From the NCBI GenBank assembly GCA_944474755.1, contig OX104112.1:86131756-86195755 (forward strand): a DNA stretch of 64,000 nucleotides, written 5' to 3'. How positions within the stretch are numbered: position 1 is the stretch's first letter; each line of letters starts with the position of its first letter. Positions 10,848-21,078 of the stretch are shown here, in pieces. Made by a program: the position numbers and the translations under genes. The notes beneath the pieces were generated by a model. The model ran no database searches. It was not told the origin of the DNA and worked only from the letters and a program-made list of their open reading frames with translations. Source of the DNA: Limnoperna fortunei. Its lineage: Eukaryota > Mollusca > Bivalvia > Mytilida > Modiolidae.

Positions 10848-11345
10848 ATGTTACACCCGGCTGCGCTAGGTGTTTTGCTTGCATTTTTTTATTATTCCAT
10901 ATTGTACCTTTGTAGTGTTAAAATCCAATTTAAAACATTTCTACACGATAACACGTCCATATTTTATATTATGCCTTTGTTGTTGACAAGTTCCAAATCG
11001 CCCTTGACTTTTGCTACGGGAATTTTACATAGGAAGTCAGCCATTTGAGTTTCTACAATGACCTCGCGTTGTTTTCAAAAAGATCGTCTGTTTTCATAAC
11101 GTTCAGTGGTATTCGGACAAACCGCTAGGATTTTCCCGCCTAACTGCAGACGATATTACCCGAATGATTTCGAACAGATGACAATGGACTCGTCCAAACA
11201 AACACTTCCGTTGTAATTTAGGTCAAACTTTAATACAGAAAATTGCTCTATCACATTGAAAAATTCGCCGCATTTCAAAACGCTAAATAACTGTGGAAAA
11301 TAAAGTGATGAATTCAATATACACATTTTGTGATCTACATAATTA
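10848..11345. repeat. Old direct duplication, copy A
   Basis: This region aligns with 11800-12290 over about 490 bp in the same orientation. Shared stretches include CTATATTTTATA-type runs, TATGCCTTTGTTGTT, TACGGGAATTTTACA, CTGCAGACGA and CCGCATTTCAAA. The copies differ by many substitutions and by indels that are not multiples of three, so they have not been kept as coding sequence. A 66-residue frame (10848-11048) inside it is probably chance. Confidence 0.75.
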
Positions 11346-11799
11346 GCGTAAGCTGGACCATACGCGGTAAGTAGGTTTCATTTGTCACGCAAAAACAATA
11401 ACCAAAATACGTCAACATTTAGTATAAAGTTTTCACCATTCTGATCATACTTTGCAGTAGGGATGATTCTGAGGTGAAAATGTTCTGGTTAGAATATAAA
11501 ATTATAGGCAAAGGAAATGTATACCAATTATGGTTCGTGCACATTTCTCCATTATTAGCCATAACACCAGTATTCTAACAACTGCAATATACGACCTTTT
11601 TCTGGATTTTAATCTTGAACGGCGAATAAAAAAGTTATTAGTATGCGTACATCATTGAATTGTTTTAGTTTTCTGATGAGGTGCAAGATCTAAAAATCAT
11701 TTCATAGATAACAATATGATGTGTATGAATCTTTGTAATGAGTTCTTTAGCGTTTCAGTCAAGATATTTAACACTTTACATACAAAACTTTTCCTTCTT

Positions 11800-12290
11800 T
11801 ACTAAAAGTCACACCCCCTCCCCATGCGCTCAGTTTTTGGCTTTCATTGTTTATTATCACATATTGTATCGTTGTCTTACCAAATCCAATATTTGAAAAT
11901 TGCCCCACGATAACCTTTCTATATTTTATACTATGCCTTTGTTGTTTACATATATCACAAATAGTCCTACGGGAATTTTACAGACTAAGCCATTTTTGTT
12001 TCTAAAGGGACATTGCGTTGTTTACAAAAGTTCGTCTTCTTCAGTGACGTTCAATTGTATTCAAACAAACCGCAAGACTTTTCCAACCTCAACTGCAGAC
12101 GACATTACCCGAAGGATTTCGAATATTAACAACAATCGATTGTTCCTAGCGTACACTCCCATTCTAATTTTGGTCAAATTTTACCATTTAAAATCGTTCT
12201 ATCAAAATGAAAAATCTGCCGCATTTCAAACCGCTGATTATGTAAAATACTTGTTGATTTCAAATTATGATTTTTGGATCTACAAAAGGA
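11800..12290. repeat. Old direct duplication, copy B
   Basis: Second copy of the 10848-11345 segment, about 960 bp downstream. It carries the longest open frame in the window (11900-12505). The unit itself is not a recognised transposon and I see no terminal inverted repeats or target-site duplication, so segmental duplication is as likely as insertion. Confidence 0.75.
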
Positions 12291-12505
12291 CCATACACTC
12301 GACCAGAGCCGTGGCTGTTTTTACCATGTTTAAAGTGTTGCTTGTTGTGTTCATGTTGCCAAACAAACACATGATCGAATTCTGTGTAATGTCAAGGTCA
12401 AGAGGAAGTTACTCAAGATATGTGACAGTATATCATAATGATCAACCAGTTTACACGGTGAAGATCTCAACCTTATCGTGTGCAATCCTTGCTTTATCAG
12501 TCTAA
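11933..12505 (+). CDS. Unidentified ORF, 190 residues from the first ATG
   Basis: The frame is open from 11900; the first in-frame ATG is at 11933 and the stop ends at 12505. At this base composition an uninterrupted frame this long is unlikely by chance (rough estimate: well under one in a window this size). However, the upstream two thirds lie in a duplicated segment whose other copy has stops and frame-breaking indels, which argues against coding. The last 60 residues start at a Met (12329) with a hydrophobic MFKVLLVVFML stretch that could be a short signal peptide, then a polar part containing SRYVTVYHNDQPVYTV. Just past the stop, a different frame (12463-12577) reads an exon-like peptide related to one at 23059-23168. 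I do not recognise a domain. It may be a decayed exon set or chance. Confidence 0.2.
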   Translation: MPLLFTYITNSPTGILQTKPFLFLKGHCVVYKSSSSSVTFNCIQTNRKTFPTSTADDITRRISNINNNRLFLAYTPILILVKFYHLKSFYQNEKSAAFQTADYVKYLLISNYDFWIYKRTIHSTRAVAVFTMFKVLLVVFMLPNKHMIEFCVMSRSRGSYSRYVTVYHNDQPVYTVKISTLSCAILALSV

Positions 12506-12579
12506 CAGTGAACAACAACCCTGTCAAGGCAATCACTACAGGAGTTGCAGGCCCAGGAGTATCTTATAAGCTGCGCCTA
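12463..12579 (+). pseudogene. Exon-like module, copy 1
   Basis: In the frame starting at 12463 the sequence reads through FISLTVNNNPVKAITTG and VAGPGVSYKL. It aligns at DNA and peptide level with 23059-23168 (FISFSVNYNYSVKVTNVG). Shared DNA includes TTTATCAG, GTGAAC and CTGTCAAGG. Both frames are open across the aligned part, which is unusual here. Function unknown. Alternatives are a non-coding dispersed repeat or a shared exon fragment of a secreted protein. Confidence 0.3.
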
Positions 12580-12751
12580 TACTCAAAAAGAGTGTGCTGC
12601 TGGTAATATTACTACACAGAAAGGAGCAATTTGTAAATGGGCCATTTTAGCCGTTTTGTGTATTGAAGTTTCAATTTCCACACATAGACCTAAAAACGTT
12701 TTTAATTCAAAACTCTTTCGGATAAATACGAACGCAAACAAACGGAAATAG

Positions 12752-13709
12752 TTCTATGCGATGACACCATCTATATAGCAAAGCTGACATTTAACAAATG
12801 TTGTTTGACTTTGAACTTTGAAACAAATATGCCTCGTATAAATACAGAAAAAAGTCACTAAGTTAGGAGAGCACAATTCTCAACAACTGTTATGATAAAA
12901 AAATCCTTATTATCTTAAGTACACTTCTATGAGTCAGGATCTTCCTAGAACTAAATATTGGTATCCGCGCATGCCTCCCTTTGTACAAAAAAAATGATAT
13001 ATTTAGTTCCTTCACACTAGTGTTTTGTTGGATATGAGAAATGAAAATTTATAGAGTGTTGAAGTTTTTCACTGTTACTAACTTCAGAACGACATATTCG
13101 AAGGCTTCTAAATTGGTTTAATCTATTGATAATAACTGATCACGGTCAAAAATGATATATTAATATACAATACAGTTTACATGTAGTAATATCCTAATGT
13201 ATTTTACTAAAGAAATTGCCCTGAGTGACATGTCTATTAAATTGCCTCTCTTATACTTGGAATTTTCTAGTGTTATTTTCGTAAATTGTATTTGATTATG
13301 TTAATGACATTTTAACGACTTGTGATACATGTCATTAGACCGAGATCAATTTCTATTTATTTATCTGCCGGGGTGATATGAGTATACCGGGTACACGAAT
13401 CTATAGATTCTCAAATTTTATGAGAAATTTGTACTTACTTATGTATACAAGTTTCATGGTTACAACAAACAAACATATTTTTAAACGTTATTTAAAATTA
13501 AACATCTACATATTATTAATTAAAGGTTGTTAATAAATTTAAGTTAAAGACATTATTTCATATATTATGACTACAATAATAGTGCTAATATAACTGTTGT
13601 ATTTTGAATGCAGTGCCAGCCAATAAATATAGAGATATTGCCAATAAATTACAGCATCCCAGCAGTTTATACTATAATGAGAATTGGCAGAGAATTTACT
13701 TGAACATTC
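12752..13709. other. Unassigned AT-rich sequence
   Basis: No gene seen. GAATCTATAGATTC at about 13405-13418 is a perfect 14-bp palindrome. Confidence 0.45.
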
Positions 13710-13722
13710 TACTTTGAAATGA

Positions 13723-13988
13723 GGGGCCTCGGTGGCCGAGTGGTCAAGGTAGTTCGTCTACTATTGATCACGTGGTCTGTCAACACTCAGATTGCGGGTT
13801 CGATTCTCACTGCAGGCAGGATGTACTCGACTCCAATCTTAATTGACAAGGATTGCCAGTTTTCCTACCGCAGGTCGGGGGTTCTCTCCGGGTACCCCGG
13901 CTTCCTCACCCAATTAAAACTGGACGCCATGAAAAAGCTGAAAAATTGCTGAAAGTGGCGTTAAAACACCATTCAAACAAACAAAAAA
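13723..13988 (+). mobile_element. Full-length tRNA-derived SINE (copy A)
   Basis: The 5' part is tRNA-like. It has an A box within TGGCCGAGTGGTCAAGG and a B box GGGTTCGATTC, the internal RNA polymerase III promoter. A core follows with CTTAATTGACAAGGATTGCC and CTCCGGGTACCCCGGCTTCC, then GCTGAAAGTGGCGTTAAAAC and an AAACAAACAAA tail. It is flanked by a perfect 13-bp target-site duplication, TACTTTGAAATGA (13710-13722 and 13989-14001), which shows insertion by target-primed reverse transcription and little decay since. The 77-residue frame across it is not a gene. Related copies: 32254-32578 and 49300-49556 (both minus), plus fragments at 32826, 36722 and 36905. Confidence 0.93.
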
Positions 13989-14001
13989 TACTTTGAAATG
14001 A

Positions 14002-14569
14002 TCATGTGCAATCAAGATTGCACACTTCAAAGTGTCACATAATCGATATCTGAATACCGAATACAGAATTTTGCAGTTTGCAATTTTTTTCGACTTCTAC
14101 AGAGTTCATTTTAATCAATGAGTTTCTGCTATCATTCCTTTAATTCAATGCTCACAGCGAAGGACTGTGTATGCCAGGTACTCAGTTATACTAGTCCCAG
14201 TGTATACCGGGAAAATTAAGGTACAAAAATTGACAATAGGTTTAAACTATTGTCACTTTTTACAGGTATATATAGTACTAGGGTTCTTAAATCTAAAAAA
14301 TAGTTTTTAATTGTTTATGACATTTAATCCTGAAAAAAATACACACATTTGCGTTATAAAACTTTGACACTGTTAAATATGTTCCCGGAATTTCGTCTTT
14401 TATTACGAACACATTTTTTCATTAAGTGAATGTCATATTTTTATTTAAAATCGTAGGTTTTAAATTTAGCATAATGCGATAATGAGAGCCGTTTTATGTT
14501 GCATGTACTTGAGGGACCAGTGTAATATCTCTAAAGTCGTTCTTTTCGACCAAATAAAATAAATAGTAA
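14002..14569. other. Unassigned sequence
   Basis: Only a small hairpin is seen: TGACAATAG (14231-14239) against CTATTGTCA (14247-14255). Confidence 0.45.
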
Positions 14570-15260
14570 TCCTCTGTTGGGATGCTATTGTAAATGCTTT
14601 ACAATTGAAGCCCAAGTCCAAATTTAGTTGTTGATTGCACAACTGCAGATCAGTCCCAACATACTCATCAGGTTTTGTGTCGATCAGCTTTCACATCTCT
14701 AATTAACAATAATGTGTTGGGATGCCAACACAGAAGTCGCCCAAAATCCCCATGAATAGTATTGCGTTTTACTTAGGACATTGAAATAAACCTACACATC
14801 AAATTTCATTAAAATCGGACAACGTTGAAAATTTGACGCATTTTTGGCGGCTATTTTGAAATCTACGGTCGAAAAAAAAATCCAAGTATGTTGTTCCAAT
14901 CGGGACACTTAAATCTACCTCCACATTTAATTTTGTTGCAATCGGAGCAAGTTAAATTTCATCGAGATAGGATAACGTTGAAAATTATCCACGTTTTTCG
15001 CCACCAATTTGAAAAGCGACGTCGGAAACAAATTTCAATGGTAGCGTTTCACTCGGAATACTAATATCTACCTCCATACCAAATTTCGTTTAAATCGGAC
15101 CACAGGAAAATTTTTGCCATTTTATTTTTTTTTTGGGGGGGGGGGTCGTCAAGTGGCGGCCATTATTAAAAATCTGACTATTGACTGCACCCTTCAATAT
15201 ATCGATTTACAACTGTGCCAAGTTTCATTTCATTCGTCTATGAGAAATGTGTCTGAAAAA
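14570..15260. repeat. Degenerate tandem repeat, unit about 140-150 bp
   Basis: TGTTGGGATGC recurs at about 14575 and 14713. After it, the motif 'ctac(ctcc)aca...aaatttcattaaaatcgga' recurs at roughly 14793, 14915 and 15070, each time followed by a stretch like 'caacgttgaaaatt...ttttggc'. A poly-T/poly-G run (15125-15145) interrupts the end. A related unit appears at 19860-19920. I see no terminal repeats and no convincing frame. Confidence 0.6.
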
Positions 15261-15318
15261 TTTACGATCTAGAACAAGTGGAAACCGAAATACACATGTA
15301 GGTACAAAACAATAAGTA

Positions 15319-15448
15319 CCCAAAACAAAGTTTTGGGCGACTAATTAAAACGAGAGGAAAAGATTGAACGGAAACACACAAAACAGAGTAAGAATATATA
15401 GAACCGACAAAAACAATATATCTCCCAAAACGTCGTTTGGGAGATATA
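15319..15448. repeat. Two perfect hairpins sharing a CCCAAA/TTTGGG stem
   Basis: CCCAAAAC (15319-15326) pairs with GTTTTGGG (15330-15337). About 80 bp on, TATATCTCCCAAA (15417-15429) pairs with TTTGGGAGATATA (15436-15448) around the loop ACGTCG. Both are perfect. The minus-strand frames at 15262-15548 only pass through them. Confidence 0.7.
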
Positions 15449-15622
15449 ATAATACAGAAAGCAACAAGAAAATTGCATACAAGGGCTTGCATAGATAATA
15501 CTTAGCGTACAGTTTTTCGTTTCTACTATTTTTGTAAGTGCATTTCATAGAACCCGTGGTTTGTCTATATTTGTGGTAAACCTGATTATAGGTGTTAAGT
15601 TCAAAACGAATAGTATGTTTTC

Positions 15623-15811
15623 AAAACCGTCGGTACATTGCACTTATTTCTATAATCACTGTCGACGGTTTCAGAAACAAAAATGAGATTCCCTTTTACA
15701 AATCTTTTTGTCCAAAACGGTCGAGACATACATGTACCACTTACTTCTATAATCACTGTTGACGGTTTCAGAGACAAACTGGAGATTTCCTTTTACAAGT
15801 TTTTTTTGTCC
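15623..15811. repeat. Two-copy tandem repeat of about 91-98 bp
   Basis: AAAACCGTCGGTACATTGCA (15623) and AAAACGGTCGAGACATACAT (15714) open two adjacent units. They share TTCTATAATCACTGT, GACGGTTTCAGA and CCTTTTACAA. Each unit holds a short internal inverted pair (CCGTCG and CGACGG in the first). Confidence 0.85.
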
Positions 15812-16748
15812 TTTCATTACTTATAAGTCAGGTTCCAACTGAATTGTTATGATGTCTTATATGTTCTTTTTATCCTGCAATCCACCTATTAATGCAGATT
15901 AAATCCAATGATTCTGTGGTATATACATTCAATGACTATAGATGGCCCACTGGTATCTAGAACCCTATTGACGCGGTACAAGATTTGACGTCTTACCTCC
16001 AAAGTAATTATTGATAAAGTGTTAAAATTCAGCACTTATATGCATTCCAGTGTTTTAATAAATATTATGCCATCTTCAGACTGTAAATTAAATGTAGGAT
16101 ACACTTCTAACTATGTCGAATTAATAATTTCAACACACTATAAGGCATTATGATTCAAAATGTGAAATGTTTATAAAGGTCAGATATGGTTCTAATTTAT
16201 AAAGTCGTTTTTAAATCTAAAGAATATACAATAATGTATGATGTGGCTAAATGTAATACAATAAACATATTATAAGTCTATTGACTAGACATGAAAACAC
16301 GCGGCACGAGATGTGGAAATTGCTCCTGTTTATACGTATCATTATAGTGTTGATAGCTTCATCTTTAATATTGCCATATAAGAGAAACGAAACAGGTTTA
16401 TAACAACCCTTTATAGGTGCACTAGTAAAGTACTTCTTTTGCTAACTTGTTAAAAAGCGGACTACCGTGCTTGGTGTCCCAGAATGGACTCTCGGTACCA
16501 AGTATAACTGTGGTTTTTGTCTTGCGCTGTGTATGTTTTTCAATATCCGGAATTGTAACTATTCCTTGAATTTGTCTCTTGTTGTTCGGTCTGTTTTCCT
16601 TGCTACTTTTCTTATAAAGTATTTCCTAAATGGTACCAACATACCGATCAGACCATTATTACATATTCAGGAAATCATTGATACACAGACGTCATCCGAA
16701 GAATCATTAACAAAATCAGAAACCAAAAAAGGTCTTAAATTCGAAACC

Positions 16749-16880
16749 ATCTTCGCTAGCCAAGTGTTACGATCAAGTCTCCCCTCTTGAGAGGGGACCT
16801 GGTCGTAACACTAGGTGGGGGACCTGATCGTAACAGTCAAGAGGGGGGGACCTGATCGTAACACTTGGCTAGCGAAGATG
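16749..16880. mobile_element. Hairpin-forming element with three internal repeats
   Basis: ATCTTCGCTAGCCAAGTGTT and the bases after it (arm 16749-16790) pair almost perfectly with 16837-16879. Between and into the right arm, GGACCTG(A/G)TCGTAACA recurs three times. The whole element is about 130 bp and would fold into one long stem. This fits a small foldback or MITE-type element. The 107-residue frame upstream (16467-16790) ends inside it and probably is not a gene. Confidence 0.8.
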
Positions 16881-19859
16881 ATTCCCAACGTAAACGTGCA
16901 TTTAAATATAATAGTAATTCCAATTAACTCCCTCTGTAAACATATATACTATAGTAAGCCTTAACGAATGCTTACGTCAACATGTTTTATAATACAATAA
17001 TCTTTAAATTAGCCCAAAGTAAATCGTTTTATCTTTCATTGAAGAAAAATACGTTTTTATTGGATCAGTGAGAATTAGGATTTATTTACCCCCATCTAGT
17101 TAAAATTCATAAATAAATTAATATTATATTCCTAATACTATTATTTTTTTAATACAAAGTAAACTAATAGTGGTTCTGAGACCTTAATATCTTGGTCAAT
17201 ATTTGCCTATACAGTTTATTCCAGTACAATTAAATTAAAATTGTCCCTCGATTTCATACGCAAGCCAATTGGACCAAGAAAAGCATTTAAGGGACTAAAG
17301 ATTATTGAAATGAGGAGAAGTGTAATATTTTGACATATGAATAAAAACAACCACTTCAAATATAAATAAACCTTTCAGACAGGCAATTTTATATAACTGA
17401 ACTCCGCGTGTTGACCCTGACCTACATATTTACACCTTTTACATAGTGGGTGGAAGTGTACGGACCCGTTTGTCCTCGATTCTAGTCAAATATTTAAATG
17501 GGCGAAAGCCCTTGTTTATTGTCAAACTATATACGGAATTAGAATTATACCTTGTAGAAGCTTTTTAGACTTAAAGTTATACTGTGCGACCTCTAATTAA
17601 ATCTAAATTAACAATTTACAACTTTTGATTGTAATAAACATTTTTTAAAATACATTTATTTAAATACTGATTACTTTGTGACAATATGGAGTGCGATGAT
17701 TGGAAGCAGAGATTGTGGGTAAAGATAGATTACATAGTATGCTTCTAAATATGTTGTGCCTTTAAAAGTAACATTAAAAGTGACTTTATATGGCATATAA
17801 GACGAAACAAACACGTGATATCGTATTTAAGGACCCGGTTTACTATATAACCCAGTACAACATCATACGTGGTACCATTATGATTGTCGGGTTGATTATA
17901 TCTCAAATGGGGTGTTGTTACAATCAGTCAAGTTTTATTGAATTTAGTATAATTTGACGTGGAAATGAGTGCAAATAGCCTCAATCATTAATGAAAACGA
18001 TTATGAGAAAGGGTGGAGGCAAAAAACTGCCAAAGTGGACTTCATTGATCTGTTATTGTTTGTGTTCAATCAGATGTAGTCAATCAATGTATTATTCATT
18101 GAAGTTCTTTGTGTTTTATCAATAGACGTGTTCAATACATAATCCTACTTCACGGAAATAGAATAAACAGAAGTTAAAATTGCAGTTTTGCATGAGGAGA
18201 AATTTCTGTCAATGATTAAATTGTAACCCAATATAGTTTATCACCTGTATATTTTTGTAAACAGCTGGTGAAATGTGCAATTTAGAAGCTTATATTTCAC
18301 AGTGTGGTTTTGTGGATTATTAAGGTTATAATTACTTTTAAATCAGGGATTTTTAATAGAATTCTAAAGTAACTATATACTGTTATTTTGCTTAAAAACG
18401 ATGCATATTCAGGCAAATACGTGTACTTTCTAAAATTATTTTGTGAGAGTTTATAAATATATTTCAAACTTTATTATACAAACATAGCAATAATATTTTT
18501 AATATTTACAACTGAAAAGTTTTGTTAACACATGTACCGATTCCACGCCACGAAAGTGAAATATTCAAACGAACGTGTTATTTTTTAAGCTAAGACGACA
18601 AACTATATATGAAGCAACCTAAATCTGTCTACAATGGTTGACAACTATTATCTATAATACTACACAGAAATGGCACACCCGTTATATATTGTGTTGATTA
18701 ATAAAATGAATGTTTGCTTAACGTCCAGGAACCGTTTTTAAGCTAATTATGCAGAAAACAATAAATCACTTTTGAAAATTGGATGGGTGAAATAAGTAGT
18801 ATTACTACAGTACAACCACCCCTCTTAAACAAAAATATACCCCATCTCCGCCATCATGCATGGACAAGTGCTGCCACCTGTACTGTCCCAGTACCCATAT
18901 ATGGTGAATACTGGTTTAGATCGAATTCTGAGCAATGCGTGTACATTTTGAAATTGCCATTATGCTTAATGTGTTTAACATATCTTTTAAGAAAAAAAAT
19001 AATAGAAAATAAACGAATTGATAAAGATAGATCGGTGCCAAGATATATCGAACTTGATTTATATTTACTTCCGTTAACCCCTTGCAAATAACATTATGTA
19101 ACATTTATAGATGTTTCGCATCGTAAACACTGCACGTCATTTTATGATGGAGCAGTAATTCTTTAAATAATGTTTTAAATAGCAATTTATCATATTTTTT
19201 TCAAATTGCTTCCGTGTTTTTGGATTAAAATTCTGCGCGGGAAAGAATCCACTTCTTTTCATAACTTGCGATGTCAAAAAACAAAGTGATTTGATTATCT
19301 TTCTAATTTTGCATGTTTTCTCAATGAGTTAAATCCTCGGTACAAGTGATTTGAACTATACAAGTTTAAAATAGAAGAAAATTAATTTTAAATCAACACG
19401 CAGAGAGTGACGTAATGTTATTCTGGAATATGGAAACATATGAAAGAAAACGCAGCGAATCAGTATGAAAACATTAGCGCGTATTGATAAAGAAAATAAA
19501 ACAGCCAAAGACTTCAATTGTTTAAATTGAAATGGAAATCGGTTTGATATCTGATCAGTAGCGGTAGATTACATCCAAAAAGATATTTAAAGGCGCTAAT
19601 ATTTATACATTTACGTTATTTAATACATTATATTAGAAAGAAATGGTTTTAAGCACTGAACTTAACTTCCAAGTACTCGACACTTGCAATTGAATTAAAA
19701 AGGAATGCAAAATGTAAAAATAGCAGAAAAATAGTACACATTTAGTGAGATCGTTCAGCGAAATGTATGTAAATACACAACTAGTAATAACTGTTGGAGT
19801 GCTAACACAAATGTCTCCAAAACGAAGCCTTAATTTAATTGATTTACTCAAATCAGTAC
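16881..19859. other. Long unassigned AT-rich stretch
   Basis: Three kilobases without a gene or long repeat that I can support. Frames at 18783-19091 (plus) and 18854-19104 (minus) overlap each other on opposite strands and match nothing I know. Confidence 0.45.
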
Positions 19860-20290
19860 ATTGAACTTTACCTACATATTAAATTTCGTTGAAATAGAAC
19901 ACAGTTGACGTTTTTGTGGGGAGTGTGGTATTATTTCCGCCTTTACAAAATGGTGACCTTTGAGTCAAATTCTTTCCGTAACAATGTCCAGGATAGTCAA
20001 CTGGTTCAGGGTACCAATTATTATAAATTGAAATCGCTTTAACAATTCCAGAGATCTGAGAAATGTACTTGTATTTTCAACGGCGGCCTTTTTGAAAATT
20101 TAAAAAGTTGATTGGACAACTGCGAACAAACACATAAAGGACTGGGGACTGATCAAAACGATGACGCCTCAGATCCAAAGTAGATTCATCAATCATAGCC
20201 ACGTCACGGAACCCATGGATTTCTAACTTTGCAATGTCACGATTCAGAATACACTTGTTAATGCACATTAATGTAATATGCAAGTATTAA
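19860..20290. repeat. Possible dispersed repeat related to 14570-15260
   Basis: ATTAAATTTCGTTGAAAT at about 19880 followed by 'cacagttgacgttttt' matches the unit seen three times at 14.8-15.1 kb. Also shared is 'tTGATTG(G/C)ACAACTGC' (20110 and 14632). No frame of substance; the 68-residue minus-strand frame is unrecognised. Confidence 0.4.
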
Positions 20291-20394
20291 TGCAGAATAC
20301 AGATTATAAATGTATAACACAATGTCTAATAAAGATATTGGGTTTTTTCTCGGCTTATTACAAAAATGTTTAAGTCCGATGCCTATTTAATCAG

Positions 20395-20530
20395 TGGGGG
20401 ATCCGGGATTTAATGTTGCAGGGTGGGGGGCCGCAGTGATTTGTGATTTGAAAAATGGTCCGGGAACGCTATTAGTAGGGAAACAAGGGGCGTAGCCTCT
20501 GGAAGCTCACGGAATCTAAGCAATTCTTGT
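20395..20530. repeat. GC-rich patch, probably a repeat fragment
   Basis: GGGGGATCCGGGATTTAATG through AGGGGCGTAGCCTCTGGAAG is clearly richer in G than its surroundings and resembles invertebrate dispersed repeats with a 'GGGGCGCAGCC' motif. No terminal repeats or coding frame seen. Confidence 0.35.
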
Positions 20531-20640
20531 CCTCAACCTTGTTAGAAGAGAACACCATGAATTTTTAAAAAGCATGCCATAGGACAGAGAAAAATTATTT
20601 AAACAAAGACGCACAAATAAATGACATACAAACAGAACAC

Positions 20641-20672
20641 CCCCCCCCACCACACACACACACACACACAAA
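20641..20672. repeat. Poly-C tract followed by (CA)n microsatellite
   Basis: A run of C interrupted by A, then about ten CA dinucleotides. The 68-residue minus-strand frame across it is a read-through. Confidence 0.9.
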
Positions 20673-20837
20673 ACTGCAGACACACAACAAAAACAAACGC
20701 AGCGTCAATTTTAAAAAGTCGGAATACTATTGCAAAAACTAGCCTAAAGAAAAAGTTATGAAATCTAAACAACAAACACCAGAGTTGATGGTATATTGCC
20801 ATCAAAGAACGGAGAAGTTTAAGTCATCACGTCTGTT

Positions 20838-21078
20838 GTAGAGTTCCCGCCTGAATCCGCTGACAAACACGTGCCATGCTCCCGCATGAATTTACAGAGC
20901 CATACACTGCCATGCTCCCGCCTGAATCCGCTGACAAACACGTTCCATGCTTCCGCATGAATTCGCAGAGCCATACACTGCCATGCTCTCGCCTGAATCC
21001 GACAAACACTTGCCATGCTCCCGCATGAATCCGCCGCAGCCACACACCTGCCATGCTCACGCCTGGATACGCCGCTGT
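20838..21078. repeat. Alternating tandem array, about 70-bp dimer unit
   Basis: Half-units of about 35 bp start CATGCTCCCGC and continue TGAATCCGC. They alternate between a 'tgacaaacacg' ending and an 'agagccatacact' ending, giving a higher-order unit of about 70 bp repeated roughly three and a half times. It is GC-richer than its flanks. Two overlapping minus-strand frames (20819-21103, 20827-21081) remain open through the array, reading REHGS/CGSMA-type repeats. This is expected from a repeat lacking stops and is not in itself proof of coding. Confidence 0.85.

Noticed and set aside
13723..13817. True tRNA gene
   Set aside because: A and B boxes are present, but no acceptor-stem pairing is visible and the sequence continues into the SINE core; it is the SINE head.
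16467..16790. 107-residue plus-strand frame, and a 30-residue hydrophobic frame at 16311-16403
   Set aside because: The first has no ATG start and ends inside a hairpin element. The second is hydrophobic, as expected from T-rich DNA, and lacks splice signals.
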